Shown here in pieces: positions 48,077 to 58,859 of a DNA stretch of 64,000 bases (position 1 is its first letter; each line of letters starts with the position of its first letter). The stretch comes from Prochlorococcus marinus XMU1419 (GTDB lineage Bacteria; Cyanobacteriota; Cyanobacteriia; PCC-6307; Cyanobiaceae), in NCBI RefSeq assembly GCF_017695955.1, contig NZ_JAAORO010000003.1, positions 372,001 to 436,000 of the forward strand. The letters run 5' to 3'. The notes beneath the pieces were generated by a model. It saw only the letters and a list, made by a program, of their open reading frames with translations, made no database searches and had not been told where the DNA came from. A program made the translations under genes and the position numbers.

Positions 48077-48478
48077 TTAATAAACATAGCAGAGGACTTC
48101 GCCGCCAATGCCTTGCTTTCTAGCATCACGATCACTCATAACGCCTTTAGAAGTTGAAATTATGGCAACTCCAAGACCTCCAAGAACTTTTGGTAAACCT
48201 CTAGTATTTTTGTATACTCTCAAACCAGGTTTACTAACTCTTTGCATAGATCGGATAGTAGGAAATTTGTTTTTACCACTATATTTGAGGCCGAGTATTA
48301 TTTGTGATTTATAACCTTCACCTTCCTCATTAATATCAGAAATAAATCCCTCCTTTTGAAGCACTTTGGCGATACTTAAGGACATTTTTGAACCTGGGAT
48401 TGTTGTGGTTGTATGCTTTTTTTGACTCGCATTTCTAATTCGAGTAAGCATATCTGAAATAGGATCGTGATTTGACAT
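48077..48478 (-). CDS. rpsH: 30S ribosomal protein S8
   Basis: 133 residues. '[13 protein letters not shown]' and the C-terminal '[26 protein letters not shown]' identify it. It is an early 16S binder and the classical spc operon repressor in E. coli. rpsN is not in front of it, as is common in cyanobacteria. Confidence 0.97.
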   Translation of the reverse strand: MSNHDPISDMLTRIRNASQKKHTTTTIPGSKMSLSIAKVLQKEGFISDINEEGEGYKSQIILGLKYSGKNKFPTIRSMQRVSKPGLRVYKNTRGLPKVLGGLGVAIISTSKGVMSDRDARKQGIGGEVLCYVY

Positions 48479-48487
48479 AGTTTTAAT

Positions 48488-49027
48488 TTAATTCTTACTA
48501 AAAGGCATTCCTAACTCCTGCAAAAGAGCTTTACCTTCTTGATCTGATTTTGCACTAGTGACAATAGTTATATCCATACCTCTTATTGAATCTATTTTAT
48601 CAAAAGAGATTTCAGGAAAAATCAATTGTTCTTTCACTCCAACGGTATAATTCCCTCTCCCATCGAAACTTTTTGGATTAACTCCTCTGAAGTCTCTTAT
48701 TCTTGGTAAAGCAAGATTTATAAATCTCTCCAAAAAGGAATACATCCTATCTCCTCTCAAAGTAACAGTACAACCTATCGGCATGCCCTCACGAATTTTA
48801 AAACCCGCGATAGCTTTTTTAGCCCTAGTGACGAGGGCCTTTTGTCCTGTAATTGTTGCCATTTCGTTTAAAGAGGCTTCTAGAGCTTTCGAATTTGAAG
48901 CTGCCTCACCAAGACCTCTGTTAACGTTGACTTTGACAACTTTAGGTACTTGATGAATATTTTTAAGACCAAGGTCCTTTAAAAGTTTTGGTCTTATTGA
49001 TTCTTTGTAGCGATTTTTTAGAGTCAT
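48488..49027 (-). CDS. rplE: 50S ribosomal protein L5
   Basis: 179 residues. '[28 protein letters not shown]' and '[18 protein letters not shown]' are diagnostic. It binds 5S rRNA. It lies between rplX and rpsH. Confidence 0.97.
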   Translation of the reverse strand: MTLKNRYKESIRPKLLKDLGLKNIHQVPKVVKVNVNRGLGEAASNSKALEASLNEMATITGQKALVTRAKKAIAGFKIREGMPIGCTVTLRGDRMYSFLERFINLALPRIRDFRGVNPKSFDGRGNYTVGVKEQLIFPEISFDKIDSIRGMDITIVTSAKSDQEGKALLQELGMPFSKN

Positions 49028-49101
49028 AATTTTTTGTTAATTCTGGTCTTTGTCAGAATTGATAAATTAGAAAAAGTTGAAATCTGGTTTCTGATGAAAA
49101 A

Positions 49102-49413
49102 TTAATCAATTACTTCACCAGTTTTCTTCAATCTTCTTTTCTTAACCCCCTCTTTATCAATAAAGTACTCAATCTTACTTGTAAGATTTTTATCCTTCGA
49201 AAAAAACATTACATTTGATGCATGTAAAGATGCTTCTTCTGTAAGTATTCTTCCACTTTCTCCTTCCTGTGTTGGTTTTACATGTTTTGTCCTAAGGTTA
49301 ATTCCCTTAACTATTACTCTATTTTCAAGAGGGATTGTTTTTAAAACTTCGCCAGTTTTGCCTTTTTCCTTTCCGTTAATTACTTTTACTAAATCTCCAG
49401 TTTTGATTCTCAT
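49102..49413 (-). CDS. rplX: 50S ribosomal protein L24
   Basis: About 103 residues starting at the [12 protein letters not shown] (49413). The frame stays open 15 codons upstream to 49458, but the family starts here. The KOW motif '[18 protein letters not shown]' is intact. It is 45 bp behind rplN. Confidence 0.94.
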   Translation of the reverse strand: MRIKTGDLVKVINGKEKGKTGEVLKTIPLENRVIVKGINLRTKHVKPTQEGESGRILTEEASLHASNVMFFSKDKNLTSKIEYFIDKEGVKKRRLKKTGEVID

Positions 49414-49458
49414 TTTAATTTTTTGGAAATTCTTTTTTTGTTTTAATGAATCCAGCAT

Positions 49459-49824
49459 TTAAATTACCTCCGGAGCAAGAGAAACAATCTTAGTATAATT
49501 TTTATCCCGCAGTTCTCTAGCCACAGGACCAAAAACTCTAGTACCTTTTGGATTCTTATCCTCATTTATCAAAACGGCAGCATTATCATCAAATCTGATT
49601 GAATTACCAGTATTTCTTCTTAATGTTGCTTTTGTTCTAACAATGACAGCTTTAACAACCTCAGATTTCTTAACTCCCATATTAGGAAGAGCATCTTTAA
49701 CAGTTGCTACTATTACATCTCCGACATGAGCGTATCTTCTATTAGAACCTAAGACCCTAATACATTGAAGTCTTTTTGCACCGCTGTTATCAGCAACTGT
49801 TAAATATGTTTCTTGTTGAATCAT
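49459..49824 (-). CDS. rplN: 50S ribosomal protein L14
   Basis: 121 residues. '[26 protein letters not shown]' and the C-terminal '[10 protein letters not shown]' are diagnostic. Its start overlaps the rpsQ stop by 4 bp, so translation is coupled. Confidence 0.97.
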
Positions 49825-50087
49825 TTTTTTACCTCCTTTGCCTCAGTTGTTTTATTAAGGATCTCTTCTATTGCCCATCTTTTATGAGCGCTCAGAGGTC
49901 TGGTTTCTCTAATTTTAACTCTATCACCTAAAACACATGAATTTTCGGGGTCATGCGCCTTGTATCGAGTAGTTCTACTTACAATTTTTTTATAAGTGGG
50001 ATGTGGATATCTGTTAATAACAGCAACAACAACTGTTTTGTCCATTTTGTCGCTGACAACAGTACCAATTCTTTCTTTAAGTGCCAT
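49821..50087 (-). CDS. rpsQ: 30S ribosomal protein S17
   Basis: 88 residues. '[16 protein letters not shown]' and '[15 protein letters not shown]' identify it. It is encoded between rpmC and rplN, overlapping the latter by 4 bp. Confidence 0.96.
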
Positions 50088-50098
50088 AACTAAAATAA

Positions 50099-50317
50099 TT
50101 AATCAGAAGTAGTTTTAGAAGCAGATTGACTTTTACTGAGAGTTAGTAATTGCGCAACTTGTTTCTTGATGATTTTAAATTTATGAGTTTCATTGAGCTG
50201 TCTCGTAGCTTGCTTGAATCTCAAATCAAAGAGATCTTTTCGTAATTGGTCAATCTTTTCAGAAATTTGATCAGAATTTAATTTTTTAAATTCTTTAAGA
50301 GACTCTGAGTTTTTCAT
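50099..50317 (-). CDS. rpmC: 50S ribosomal protein L29
   Basis: 72 residues, mostly two helices. '[33 protein letters not shown]' is diagnostic. It lies at the polypeptide tunnel exit. It overlaps the rplP stop by 4 bp. Confidence 0.95.
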   Translation of the reverse strand: MKNSESLKEFKKLNSDQISEKIDQLRKDLFDLRFKQATRQLNETHKFKIIKKQVAQLLTLSKSQSASKTTSD

Positions 50318-50781
50318 TGTTTAACCTCCTCTTGAGATTTTTTACTATTTTTTGCTTCTTCTTGATTTTTATCAATGGATATAAATTTTGTTTTTACAGG
50401 AAGTTTGTATTGCGCAAGACGCATAGCTTCCTTTGCAATTTCCTCAGTGATATCATCACCACCCATTTCAAAAAGTATTCTGCCTGGTTTTACAACTGCA
50501 ACCCAAAACTCTGGATTACCCTTACCAGAACCCATTCTAGTTTCGGCAGGTCTCATGGTTACAGGTTTATCAGGAAAAATTCTTATCCAGATTTGACCTC
50601 CACGTTTTATATATCTTGTCATAGCTCGTCTACTTGCCTCAATCTGACGTGCAGTTACCCAACCACAGTCTTGAGCTTGGAGAGCAAATTGACCGAAAGC
50701 AATAGTATTACCTTTTGAGGCAACTCCCCTCATTCTGCCTCTATGTTGTTTACGAAATTTAGTGCGTTTTGGACTAAGCAT
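50314..50781 (-). CDS. rplP: 50S ribosomal protein L16
   Basis: 155 residues. '[17 protein letters not shown]' and '[22 protein letters not shown]' are diagnostic. The Lys/Glu-rich tail of about 20 residues after the core is longer than in E. coli. It is 11 bp behind rpsC. Confidence 0.97.
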   Translation of the reverse strand: MLSPKRTKFRKQHRGRMRGVASKGNTIAFGQFALQAQDCGWVTARQIEASRRAMTRYIKRGGQIWIRIFPDKPVTMRPAETRMGSGKGNPEFWVAVVKPGRILFEMGGDDITEEIAKEAMRLAQYKLPVKTKFISIDKNQEEAKNSKKSQEEVKQ

Positions 50782-50792
50782 TTTTATACCTC

Positions 50793-51524
50793 CTATGAAT
50801 TCTCTTTTGAACGATCCTCAAATTGCTGAGGTCTTCTACTAGCTTTCCTTTTTGGGCTTGCACCCACAGGGATAGTTTGTTCTTCTTTAGGAAGAACTTC
50901 ACCTTTGAAAACCCAAACTTTGATGCCTAGAACACCGTAAGTTGTATTAGCTTCACGTGTTGCATAGTCAATCTCAGCTCTCAAAGTATGCAAAGGTACT
51001 CTACCTTCTCTGGTCCATTCAGTTCTAGCTATTTCAGCGCCATTTAACCTTCCACCTACTTGAATTTTAAGACCAAGAACTCCGGCCCTTTGGGCCCTTT
51101 GCAGGGCCATTCTTATAGTTCTTCTAAATGCAACTCTTTTTTCAAGTTGTTGGGCAATATATTCTGCAAGTAAAAAAGCATCTGCATCAACTCTCTCAAC
51201 TTCTACTACATTTATTCTAACTTGCCTTGTCCTATCCCCTATAGTTTTTTGAATTCCAGATCTTAATTCTTCAATCCCACTTCCTTGTCTTCCAACTATC
51301 ACCCCTGGTCTTGCTGTTTTTAATTCAAGTTCCAATTGATCAGCTTTTCTAGCAATTAATACATCGCTAATTCCCGCTGCACCATATTTTTTCTGTATGA
51401 AATTGCGAATTTTAAAATCTTCTTGGAGAAGAATTGGATACGTCTTTGAAGTAGCAAACCATTTGGAGCGATGTTCTTGTGTAATTCCTAGTCTTAGTCC
51501 TGAAGGATGTATTTTTTGTCCCAT
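50793..51524 (-). CDS. rpsC: 30S ribosomal protein S3
   Basis: 243 residues. '[12 protein letters not shown]' opens it; the KH domain has '[17 protein letters not shown]', and '[11 protein letters not shown]' ends the core. It takes part in mRNA entry. It shares one base with rplV's stop. Confidence 0.97.
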   Translation of the reverse strand: MGQKIHPSGLRLGITQEHRSKWFATSKTYPILLQEDFKIRNFIQKKYGAAGISDVLIARKADQLELELKTARPGVIVGRQGSGIEELRSGIQKTIGDRTRQVRINVVEVERVDADAFLLAEYIAQQLEKRVAFRRTIRMALQRAQRAGVLGLKIQVGGRLNGAEIARTEWTREGRVPLHTLRAEIDYATREANTTYGVLGIKVWVFKGEVLPKEEQTIPVGASPKRKASRRPQQFEDRSKENS

Positions 51525-51910
51525 TAGTTTTGTACCTCCGCATTAGTTTGAGTAGGAGCAGATTCAACAGAAATACTAATATGGCAAGTCTGTTTTTTAA
51601 TTGAAAAAGCTCGACCTTGAGCTCTGGGCCTATACCTTTTCATTACAGGACCATTATTAGCCCATGCAGATGAAATCACTAGGGTAGATGGATCCATACC
51701 AAGATTATGCTCTGCATTAGCAACCGCAGATCTTAAAACTTTAGTAATGGGATCAGTAGATCTGTAAGGCATAAATTCCAACATAATCAATGCATCTCTG
51801 TAAGACCTACCCCTTATCTGATCCAAAACTCTTCTTACTTTAGAGGCTGATCCTCGAATATAGTTCCCATGAGCAATGGCTGTTTTTGTTATTTCAGGTG
51901 TTTTTGTCAT
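51524..51910 (-). CDS. rplV: 50S ribosomal protein L22
   Basis: 128 residues. '[22 protein letters not shown]' and '[16 protein letters not shown]' (tunnel loop) are diagnostic. It overlaps rpsS by 4 bp and rpsC by 1 bp. Confidence 0.97.
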   Translation of the reverse strand: MTKTPEITKTAIAHGNYIRGSASKVRRVLDQIRGRSYRDALIMLEFMPYRSTDPITKVLRSAVANAEHNLGMDPSTLVISSAWANNGPVMKRYRPRAQGRAFSIKKQTCHISISVESAPTQTNAEVQN

Positions 51911-52185
51911 GATTTTGCTCCTTTCTTATCTCTTATGTGACCTCGGTAAGTCCGTGTAGGAGCAAATTCACCGAGTTTATGACCAATCATTTGTTCAGTA
52001 ATAAATACTGGAATGTGGCTCTTGCCATTATGTACAGCGATTGTGTGACCAATCATTACAGGTAAAATAGTAGAGGATCTCGACCAAGTTTTGATAACAG
52101 ACTTGTCATTATCAGTATTTTGTTTTTCTACCTTTTTAAGCAGGCTATCTGCTATAAAAGGTCCTTTTTTTAGTGAACGTCCCAT
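51907..52185 (-). CDS. rpsS: 30S ribosomal protein S19
   Basis: 92 residues from the [10 protein letters not shown] start at 52185. The open frame runs 31 codons further upstream to 52278, overlapping rplB, but that part is unlike S19 and should not be translated. '[38 protein letters not shown]' is diagnostic. It binds the 30S head with S13. Confidence 0.96.
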   Translation of the reverse strand: MGRSLKKGPFIADSLLKKVEKQNTDNDKSVIKTWSRSSTILPVMIGHTIAVHNGKSHIPVFITEQMIGHKLGEFAPTRTYRGHIRDKKGAKS

Positions 52186-52222
52186 GATTATGTAATAGAA
52201 ATTGGAATAATAAATGAAGTAA

Positions 52223-53086
52223 TCAAGAGTCTCTTCCTCCTCTACTCCTCTTAGAAACACGACGACGTCTTCGAACAACTAATTTATTACTTGGCTTGTT
52301 CTTTTTACGTGTCTTTAACCCAAGAGCTGGTTTACCCCATGGAGTAACTGGGCCTGCTCTACCAATTGGTGCTTTTCCCTCTCCTCCTCCATGTGGATGA
52401 TCACATGGGTTCATCACGCTACCTCTTACTTGTGGCCTTCTTCCAAGCCATCTTCTTCTTCCTGCTTTACCTAGGCTAGTATTCCTTATTTCTGAGTTAC
52501 CAACTTCTCCAAGAGTTGCGTAGCATTCTTTTCTAACAAGTCTAACTTCAGTAGATGGGAGTTTTAAAGCAACATAATCTCCCTCTTTTGCCATAACTTG
52601 TGCACTAGCTCCGGCAGATCTAACCATCTGAGCACCTCTTCCTGCATATAACTCAACACAATGAACACTAGATCCTAACGGCATAACAGAAAGTGGCATT
52701 GCATTTCCATCTTCAATTGGAACACTTTCTCCAGATATAACAATCTGTCCAACTTTTACACCTGCTGGAGCGATAATGTATCTTTTCTCTCCATCTTCAT
52801 AAAATAAAAGCGCAAGCCTTGCATTTCTATGCGGATCGTAGTGTATAGCTGCAACTTTAGCATTAATATTTCTTTTATCTCTTCTGAAATCGACTAATCT
52901 ATATTGCCTTTTATGTCCACCTCCACGATGACGACAAGTAATAACTCCACGATTATTCCTTCCTTTAACTCTGTGTTTTGAAACTACAAGTGATTTCTCA
53001 CGTTTTGAACTTGTTATTTCACTGAAATCTGTAACTACTCTCTGTCTAGTGCCAGGTGTATAAGGTTTAAATTTACGAATTGCCAT
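52223..53086 (-). CDS. rplB: 50S ribosomal protein L2
   Basis: 287 residues. '[15 protein letters not shown]' opens it and '[19 protein letters not shown]' carries the conserved His near the peptidyl transferase centre. It lies between rplW and rpsS. Confidence 0.97.
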   Translation of the reverse strand: MAIRKFKPYTPGTRQRVVTDFSEITSSKREKSLVVSKHRVKGRNNRGVITCRHRGGGHKRQYRLVDFRRDKRNINAKVAAIHYDPHRNARLALLFYEDGEKRYIIAPAGVKVGQIVISGESVPIEDGNAMPLSVMPLGSSVHCVELYAGRGAQMVRSAGASAQVMAKEGDYVALKLPSTEVRLVRKECYATLGEVGNSEIRNTSLGKAGRRRWLGRRPQVRGSVMNPCDHPHGGGEGKAPIGRAGPVTPWGKPALGLKTRKKNKPSNKLVVRRRRRVSKRSRGGRDS

Positions 53087-53098
53087 GATTAAAACTCC

Positions 53099-53401
53099 TT
53101 AGGATTCTGGGAAAAGTTGGATTTTGTCTCCTTCTGCAAGACGTACAATTGCCTTCTTGACCTGAGAACGTCTACCGGAAAATTTTCCGACTCTTCTTGT
53201 TCTCCTAGGAGGATTCATAGTGTTAACTCCTATAACTTTAACACTGAATAAGGCTTCAATAGCTGCCTTTATTTGTGGCTTTGCCGCTCTATGATCTACT
53301 TCAAAAGTATATTGGTTAAGATCTAGCGCGTTTGTAGCTTTCTCAGTAATAACTGGCTTTCTTATTACATCGGCTAAACGAGAATCGAATAACTTACTCA
53401 T
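53099..53401 (-). CDS. rplW: 50S ribosomal protein L23
   Basis: 100 residues. '[23 protein letters not shown]' and the Arg-rich loop '[22 protein letters not shown]' are diagnostic. It is the docking site for trigger factor and SRP at the tunnel exit. It overlaps rplD by 4 bp. Confidence 0.96.
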   Translation of the reverse strand: MSKLFDSRLADVIRKPVITEKATNALDLNQYTFEVDHRAAKPQIKAAIEALFSVKVIGVNTMNPPRRTRRVGKFSGRRSQVKKAIVRLAEGDKIQLFPES

Positions 53402-54030
53402 GATGCATAAACCTCCTGAATTTTATTTACTGCAGATTGACCTATTACCAATTTATTAGCATTGAGAATATCAAATACATTTAATTGATCGGCGGCAATT
53501 AATTTTACTTTTTCAATATTGTTGATGGATTTTTTTATGACATCGGACGGATTATCAAGAATAACCAAAACTTTTTCAGTTTTTTGTATACCTAATCGAG
53601 CAAGGCCATTTATGATATCGCTTGTTTTAGGCTGCTTTAGAGTAGATCCAAAATCTTCAACAGCCTTCATATCAGATACTCTGGACATAAGTGCTGTTCT
53701 AAGAGCTAATCTTCGTTCCTTGCGATTCATATCAAGATTATAAGAACGTGGCTTCGGTCCAAAAATAATTCCGCCACCTGGTCTTAAAGGTGTCCTTATT
53801 GAACCTTGACGAGCTCTTCCTGTACCTTTCTGTTTGTATGGCTTTCTGCCGCCGCCACGTACTTCAGATCTTGTCAAAGTTGATGCTGTCCCTTGTCTTT
53901 TATTTGCAAGCTGCCTAAGAACTGCTCTATGAATTAAGTCTGCTGAAGAGGTTTCTTTAGCAACTGCTAAATCAAGATTAACTTTTCCTGATTTTTTGCC
54001 GTCCCACTTGAGAGTTTCGAGTGTTGTCAT
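53398..54030 (-). CDS. rplD: 50S ribosomal protein L4
   Basis: 210 residues. '[37 protein letters not shown]' is the tunnel loop; the C-terminal half is the nucleotide-fold body. In E. coli L4 represses the S10 operon. It overlaps rplC and rplW by 4 bp each. Confidence 0.97.
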   Translation of the reverse strand: MTTLETLKWDGKKSGKVNLDLAVAKETSSADLIHRAVLRQLANKRQGTASTLTRSEVRGGGRKPYKQKGTGRARQGSIRTPLRPGGGIIFGPKPRSYNLDMNRKERRLALRTALMSRVSDMKAVEDFGSTLKQPKTSDIINGLARLGIQKTEKVLVILDNPSDVIKKSINNIEKVKLIAADQLNVFDILNANKLVIGQSAVNKIQEVYAS

Positions 54031-54680
54031 GATTTTTCACCTCCTTTTTTGCCCACAACATTATTTGGCTTAATGTTGACAATTGAACCAGGTTTACCTG
54101 GGACAGAACCTTTCACTACAAGCAAATTTTTCTGATCATCAATTTTTAGAACTAACAGACCTTTCGTAGTTATCAGTTTTCCTCCATATCTTCCTGCCAT
54201 TCTTTTCCCTGGATAAATTCTTCCTGGAGTTGTTCCTGCTCCTGTAGATCCGGGAGCCCTGTGATTTTTTGAACCATGACTCATAGGACCTCTGCTAAAA
54301 CCATGTCTTTTCTGGTAACCAGCAAAACCTCTACCCATAGATTTGCCACTGATATCAACTTTTTGACCAACCTCAAAGTTTTTTACAGTTATTTGATTTC
54401 CTATTTCATAGGGTGAAGTTTCCTCAACCCTATATTCTTTCAAGTGCTTTAAAAGTTCTGTACCTGATTTCAACAAATGTCCCTTTTCAGGTTTGCTTAT
54501 ATGCTTATCTTTAGACAAGCCATAACCTAACTGAACGGCAGTATAACCATCCAAAGCTGTAGTTTTTAATTGCGTGACACGGCAGGGACCAGCTTCAATA
54601 AGAGTAACTGGTACGGCATTACCTTTGTCGTCGAAAAGTTGGGACATGCCCAATTTCTTTCCTAAAATTCCGATAGACAT
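54027..54680 (-). CDS. rplC: 50S ribosomal protein L3
   Basis: 217 residues. '[34 protein letters not shown]' and '[23 protein letters not shown]' are diagnostic. It is the first gene of the merged S10-spc-alpha run, since rpsJ lies elsewhere. Its promoter must lie in the 279-bp AT-rich gap to ndhN. Confidence 0.97.
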   Translation of the reverse strand: MSIGILGKKLGMSQLFDDKGNAVPVTLIEAGPCRVTQLKTTALDGYTAVQLGYGLSKDKHISKPEKGHLLKSGTELLKHLKEYRVEETSPYEIGNQITVKNFEVGQKVDISGKSMGRGFAGYQKRHGFSRGPMSHGSKNHRAPGSTGAGTTPGRIYPGKRMAGRYGGKLITTKGLLVLKIDDQKNLLVVKGSVPGKPGSIVNIKPNNVVGKKGGEKS

Positions 54681-54959
54681 AAGACTAAATTAGGCTAGCT
54701 ATTAATGATTTTTAAATTAATTAAATCTTCAGTGATTGAGATTTATTTGAATAAAAAAACAATTAGTAAGGTTGAGACTTTTCTAAAACTAAGATAGTTT
54801 CTCTTGAGATAAACCCACCTGAATTTTTTAACGAAACGCTAAAAAATGTGAAATTTTGTAGAGGCTCGGCTAGCTTGCGAGCTTAAAAATTCACTAAGTT
54901 ACAATTGTACATCATCAAGTACCATAAAATAAAATAATATAGAAATAAAGGAAATTTTT
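54681..54959. other. Divergent intergenic region rplC / ndhN
   Basis: 279 bp without a gene. An inverted repeat AGGCTCG (54862-54868) with CGAGCTT (54878-54884, one G-T pair) could form a leader hairpin. The part nearest ndhN has AATATAG-type -10 candidates. Confidence 0.4.
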
Positions 54960-55436
54960 ATGCCATTACTTCTCACAGGGAAAAAATTTCATAACGATTT
55001 AAAAACTAACAAATGTCTTGCAATATTTGCCCCTCTTGAAGGTGGTTATGAAACTCGTCTTTTGAGGAGAATGAGAGCCAAGGGCTTTAAAACTTACATA
55101 ACATCAGCAAGAGGGCTTGGAGATCCAGAAGTATTCTTGCTCAAATTGCATGGCGTTAGACCACCTCATCTTGGTCATCAAAGTGTAGGAAGAAACGGAG
55201 CGCTCGGGGAAGTTCAACAAGTAATTCCTCAAGCTTCTGAATTATTTAATGAAAATGAAAAAAATAAATTACTTTGGTTGTTAGAAGGTCAAGTATTATC
55301 TCAATCTGAATTAGAGAGCTTAATAGAGATTTGCACTAAAGATAACAAACTAACAATTGTTGTTGAAATGGGGGGTTCAAGAAAACTTGAATGGAAGCCA
55401 TTAAGTAATTATATTTTGGATGAATTTGAAAGTTAA
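54960..55436 (+). CDS. ndhN: NAD(P)H-quinone oxidoreductase subunit N
   Basis: 158 residues. It belongs to the oxygenic-photosynthesis-specific stromal subunits of NDH-1, used in cyclic electron flow and respiration. '[22 protein letters not shown]' and '[20 protein letters not shown]' are characteristic. The following ldpA starts 5 bp later, so they are co-transcribed. Confidence 0.92.
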   Translation: MPLLLTGKKFHNDLKTNKCLAIFAPLEGGYETRLLRRMRAKGFKTYITSARGLGDPEVFLLKLHGVRPPHLGHQSVGRNGALGEVQQVIPQASELFNENEKNKLLWLLEGQVLSQSELESLIEICTKDNKLTIVVEMGGSRKLEWKPLSNYILDEFES

Positions 55437-55441
55437 ATTGT

Positions 55442-56440
55442 TTGATTAAAATCAAGAATAAAAACGATAAATGGATTAAGTTAATTTGTGGTGCCAGTAA
55501 TGAAGATATTGTTGCCATAGAGGATTTATGTGCAATTTATACTGCTGCCGGTGTTGACTATATAGATGTTGCCGCAGAAGAATCTATAGTTCATGCAGCA
55601 AAAAAAGGAATCCAGTGGGCAAAAAAAGTCTTTAATAACTTCCCTGGATTAATGATAAGCATCAGTGACGGTAATGATATCCACTTTCGTAAAGCAATAT
55701 TTGATCCATTAAAATGTCCCCCTAATTGTCCAAGACCGTGCGAAAAAGTCTGCCCAACCTTTGCAATTGATCATTCTGGGATCACAAAGAGTAAATGTTA
55801 TGGATGTGGAAGATGCTTAAATAGCTGTCCCTTGAATCTAATTAGTGAATATGAATATAATTTGTCAAAAGATGATTTAGCATACACACTTCAAAAAATA
55901 AAGCCTGATGCAGTAGAAATTCATACAGAAATCAATCGCCTAGATTCTTTTACGAAAGTTGTCAGTATCCTTAAAAATTCTGGAATGAAATTCGACAAGA
56001 TCTCTGTAAGTTGTGGATTAAATCAATCTTTCAAAAAATCACGAGAACCCGAAGATCTATTGAAAGCTCTTTGGGAAAGATACGAAATTCTTAATGAGCT
56101 CAATATTCCCCTCATTTGGCAGCTAGATGGAAGGCCAATGTCTGGTGATCTTGCTCCTGCAACAAGCAGAGCAGCAGTTAAGTTGTTTGAAAAAATCGGT
56201 TCAGATCTGCCACCAGGATTAATTCAATTGGCAGGAGGAACAAATGCAAAAACTCATGAATTTTTGAAGTCAAACAATCTTCCAGACGGAATAGCATTTG
56301 GAAGTGCTGCAAGAAAAATTATGCAGCCACTTATTGAATTTGCTCAAAAAAATAACAAAAGAATCTATGATTATCCTGAAATAATGGCTATAGCGATCAA
56401 AAAAGCTAAGAAATTTCTAGAGCCATGGAAATCGAGCTAA
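55442..56440 (+). CDS. ldpA: LdpA, iron-sulfur protein of circadian light input
   Basis: 332 residues. In Synechococcus elongatus LdpA senses redox state and modulates the clock period. Two 4Fe-4S motifs are seen: C92, C96, C100, C104 and C119, C122, C125, C129. The rest is a TIM-barrel-like body with 'AGGTNAKTHEFL'. It starts with TTG, 5 bp after ndhN. High-light Prochlorococcus have a reduced clock (no kaiA), so its role here may be different. Confidence 0.88.
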   Translation: MIKIKNKNDKWIKLICGASNEDIVAIEDLCAIYTAAGVDYIDVAAEESIVHAAKKGIQWAKKVFNNFPGLMISISDGNDIHFRKAIFDPLKCPPNCPRPCEKVCPTFAIDHSGITKSKCYGCGRCLNSCPLNLISEYEYNLSKDDLAYTLQKIKPDAVEIHTEINRLDSFTKVVSILKNSGMKFDKISVSCGLNQSFKKSREPEDLLKALWERYEILNELNIPLIWQLDGRPMSGDLAPATSRAAVKLFEKIGSDLPPGLIQLAGGTNAKTHEFLKSNNLPDGIAFGSAARKIMQPLIEFAQKNNKRIYDYPEIMAIAIKKAKKFLEPWKSS

Positions 56441-56445
56441 TATAT

Positions 56446-56464
56446 AAATACTTTGTATTTTTTT
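56446..56464 (+). terminator. Weak terminator after ldpA
   Basis: AAATAC pairs with GTATTT around a TTT loop, followed by a T-run. The stem is only AT-rich 6 bp, so strength is doubtful. Confidence 0.45.
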
Positions 56465-56489
56465 GATAGAAAAAAATCTTTTCGTGTAT

Positions 56490-56495
56490 TAAAAT
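56490..56495 (+). promoter_or_regulatory. -10 candidate TAAAAT of tRNA-Gln
   Basis: TAAAAT lies 11 bp before the mature tRNA 5' end. A TTGATA -35-like box lies too far upstream (about 21 bp spacing). Confidence 0.3.
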
Positions 56496-56505
56496 AGAAA
56501 ATCAA

Positions 56506-56577
56506 TGGGCCGTCGCCAAGTGGTAAGGCATCGGGTTTTGGTCTCGACATTCCTAGGTTCGAATCCTAGCGGCCCAG
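56506..56577 (+). tRNA. tRNA-Gln (TTG)
   Basis: 72 nt. Acceptor stem TGGGCCG pairs with CGGCCCA plus discriminator G; D-arm GCCAAGTGGTAAGGC; anticodon loop with TTG; T-arm CTAGGTTCGAATCCTAG. The 5' T and weak first pair are typical of tRNA-Gln. CCA is not encoded. Confidence 0.95.
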
Positions 56578-56593
56578 TTTTACTATTCAATTA

Positions 56594-57385
56594 GTGTCTT
56601 CTCAAGAAATATTTTTATTTGATTTTGATGGAGTAGTTGTCGATGGAATGAACGAATATTGGAATAGTTCCTTACTCGCCTGTGAAAAATATTTAAATTC
56701 ACCATTCATCTCTCTTGATCAAAAACTTTATAAAAAAGTACCTAATTCTTTCATAGAAATTAGGCCTTGGGTTAAATATGGCTGGGAAATGATTCTAATT
56801 GTTCACGAAATTATAAAAACAGAAAATCCATTAAAAAATCATAATAAAGATGATTTCATTAATAATTATCATCAAAATTGCCAGAGGATTTTAAAAGACA
56901 ATTCCTGGATTGCTGAAGATTTACAAAACATATTAGATAAGGCTCGCAAGTACCAAATTGATAAAGATTTTAAATCGTGGGTAAATTTACATAATCCATT
57001 TTTTGAAGTTATAAATTTTATGAAAGAATTAAGGAGAAGAGAAATAAAAACCGGAGTTATAACAACAAAAGGTGGAATATTTGCAGAAAAAATTCTTAAA
57101 CAATTAGATATTTTTCCAGAATTAATTTTTGGTTATGAATCCGGAACAAAAACCAAAATAGCTGAAAAGCTCACACAAACGTATGAAATATTAGGTTTTA
57201 TAGAAGATAGAAAAAAAACACTGATTGATATTAAACAAAATTCAGCAACTTCTCATATTCCATGTTTCCTAGCTGATTGGGGGTATTTAAAAGAGTCAGA
57301 TAGATATAATTTAAGTAATGAAATCAAATTATTAAAGTTAGATAACCTAGAGGCATTTAGTTGCAATTTAAAGAACATTAGCTAG
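56594..57385 (+). CDS. HAD-like hydrolase
   Basis: 263 residues, GTG start 16 bp after tRNA-Gln. DFDGVVVDG holds the nucleophile Asp; motif II is in 'GVITTKGG', the Lys in 'SGTKTK' and the acid pair in 'GFIEDRKKT'. So a HAD phosphatase fold is likely; the substrate is unknown. Its stop abuts the LexA-type box of recA. Confidence 0.75.
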   Translation: MSSQEIFLFDFDGVVVDGMNEYWNSSLLACEKYLNSPFISLDQKLYKKVPNSFIEIRPWVKYGWEMILIVHEIIKTENPLKNHNKDDFINNYHQNCQRILKDNSWIAEDLQNILDKARKYQIDKDFKSWVNLHNPFFEVINFMKELRRREIKTGVITTKGGIFAEKILKQLDIFPELIFGYESGTKTKIAEKLTQTYEILGFIEDRKKTLIDIKQNSATSHIPCFLADWGYLKESDRYNLSNEIKLLKLDNLEAFSCNLKNIS

Positions 57386-57399
57386 AGTACGGATGTACT
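57386..57399. promoter_or_regulatory. LexA-type SOS operator of recA
   Basis: AGTACGGATGTACT fits the cyanobacterial LexA consensus RGTACNNNDGTWCB at every fixed position (consensus recalled, not searched). It begins on the base after the HAD gene stop and overlaps the first base of the -10. Confidence 0.7.
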
Positions 57400-57404
57400 A
57401 TAAT
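57399..57404 (+). promoter_or_regulatory. -10 box TATAAT of recA
   Basis: A perfect TATAAT overlaps the LexA box by one base, as expected for repression. It is 80 bp before the recA ATG. Confidence 0.65.
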
Positions 57405-57483
57405 TTGTATTTATGAAGTTTGGTTTAAATAAAAAAATCCAAATTTAGAATAATTACAAGCACTTTAACCGATAAATCAAACA

Positions 57484-58581
57484 ATGAGCCTTGAAGAACA
57501 GAAAAAAACTGAATCAAAAGAAAAAGACAAAGCATTAAGTCTCGTCTTAGGTCAAATAGAAAGAAATTTCGGAAGAGGATCAATAATGAGACTTGGTGAC
57601 GCCTCAAGAATGAAAGTAGAAACAATATCTACTGGAGCGCTTACCTTAGATTTAGCATTAGGAGGAGGCTATCCCAAAGGAAGAGTAGTAGAAGTTTACG
57701 GACCAGAAAGTTCAGGAAAAACTACCTTAACGCTTCACGCGATTGCGGAAGTCCAAAAAAATGGAGGAGTAGCTGCATTTGTAGATGCTGAGCATGCACT
57801 GGATCCAGTTTATGCAGCTTCTTTAGGAGTTGATGTTGAAAATTTGTTAGTTTCACAACCAGATACTGGAGAAATGGCTCTAGAGATAGTTGACCAACTT
57901 ATAAGATCGAGTGCAGTAGATCTTGTAGTTGTTGACTCGGTCGCAGCACTAACACCAAGAGCCGAGATAGAGGGAGAGATGGGAGATCACGTAATTGGAA
58001 GTCAAGCAAGGCTAATGAGCCAAGCAATGAGGAAAATAACAGGTAATATCGGTAAATCTGGATGTACGGTAATATTCCTAAATCAATTACGACTAAAAAT
58101 TGGCGTTACATACGGCAATCCAGAGACAACCACAGGAGGTAATGCATTAAAATTTTATGCCTCAGTGAGACTTGATATCAGAAGAATTCAAACTCTTAAA
58201 AGAGGTACTGAAGAATATGGTATAAGAGCAAAAGTGAAAGTAGCAAAAAACAAAGTTGCACCACCATTTAGAATTGCTGAGTTTGATATTCTCTTCGGAA
58301 AAGGTATTAGTACAACAGGATGTTTATTAGATTTAGCAGAAGAGACTAATATCATAATAAGGAGAGGTGCTTGGTATAGTTATGAAGGAGAAAATATTGG
58401 ACAAGGAAGAGATAATACAATTATTTGGCTTGATCAAAACTTAGAAATCAGGAATAAAGTAGAATCCATGGTTAAAGAAAAATTAACAGAAGGTACTGAA
58501 GTCAGTTCTAATTCAATGAAAGCATTAAATAGCAATCCTGCTAATACAATCGCTGTTAATGATATAAAAACAGTAGCTTAG
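57484..58581 (+). CDS. recA: RecA recombinase
   Basis: 365 residues, full length. The strand-exchange ATPase has Walker A GPESSGKT at 73-80, Walker B '[10 protein letters not shown]', the L1/L2 region '[14 protein letters not shown]' and a variable C-terminal tail. It is preceded by a LexA-type operator, so SOS control is likely. It converges with the DUF2839 gene, 3 bp apart. Confidence 0.98.
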   Translation: MSLEEQKKTESKEKDKALSLVLGQIERNFGRGSIMRLGDASRMKVETISTGALTLDLALGGGYPKGRVVEVYGPESSGKTTLTLHAIAEVQKNGGVAAFVDAEHALDPVYAASLGVDVENLLVSQPDTGEMALEIVDQLIRSSAVDLVVVDSVAALTPRAEIEGEMGDHVIGSQARLMSQAMRKITGNIGKSGCTVIFLNQLRLKIGVTYGNPETTTGGNALKFYASVRLDIRRIQTLKRGTEEYGIRAKVKVAKNKVAPPFRIAEFDILFGKGISTTGCLLDLAEETNIIIRRGAWYSYEGENIGQGRDNTIIWLDQNLEIRNKVESMVKEKLTEGTEVSSNSMKALNSNPANTIAVNDIKTVA

Positions 58582-58584
58582 AAT

Positions 58585-58830
58585 TTACAAAGTATCAGCC
58601 AAAGTCCACCATCCAGCAGCAGGACCTATAAATCTAACAACAATCCATAAGATTACTAACCCTCCGATTCCAAACCAACTAGCCTTAATACTTAATTTAA
58701 TTAGTTGATCTCTTTGATTAATGGTTAAAGGAAGCCATTCAAACAATCTTGGAGAATCATCAAATTTAGTTTTAGTGTTATTTTTTTTTGGAGGTAAACC
58801 AAGTGTTTTACGTCTTTTTGCTTCTCCCAT
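58585..58830 (-). CDS. DUF2839 membrane protein
   Basis: 81 residues. 'GEAKRRKTLGLPP' at the start and one C-terminal membrane helix (about 50-70) match the cyanobacterial DUF2839 family; function is unknown. It lies 29 bp behind the DinG-like gene on the same strand. Confidence 0.8.
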   Translation of the reverse strand: MGEAKRRKTLGLPPKKNNTKTKFDDSPRLFEWLPLTINQRDQLIKLSIKASWFGIGGLVILWIVVRFIGPAAGWWTLADTL

Positions 58831-58859
58831 ATTTATTAAGTTATTTACAAAATCATAAC

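Noticed and set aside
49414-49458. 15-codon upstream extension of L24
   Set aside because: Family proteins begin at the MRIKTGD position (49413).
51907-52278. N-terminal extension of S19 (31 codons upstream of MGRSLKKG)
   Set aside because: The extension overlaps rplB, is unlike any S19, and the family start is at 52185.
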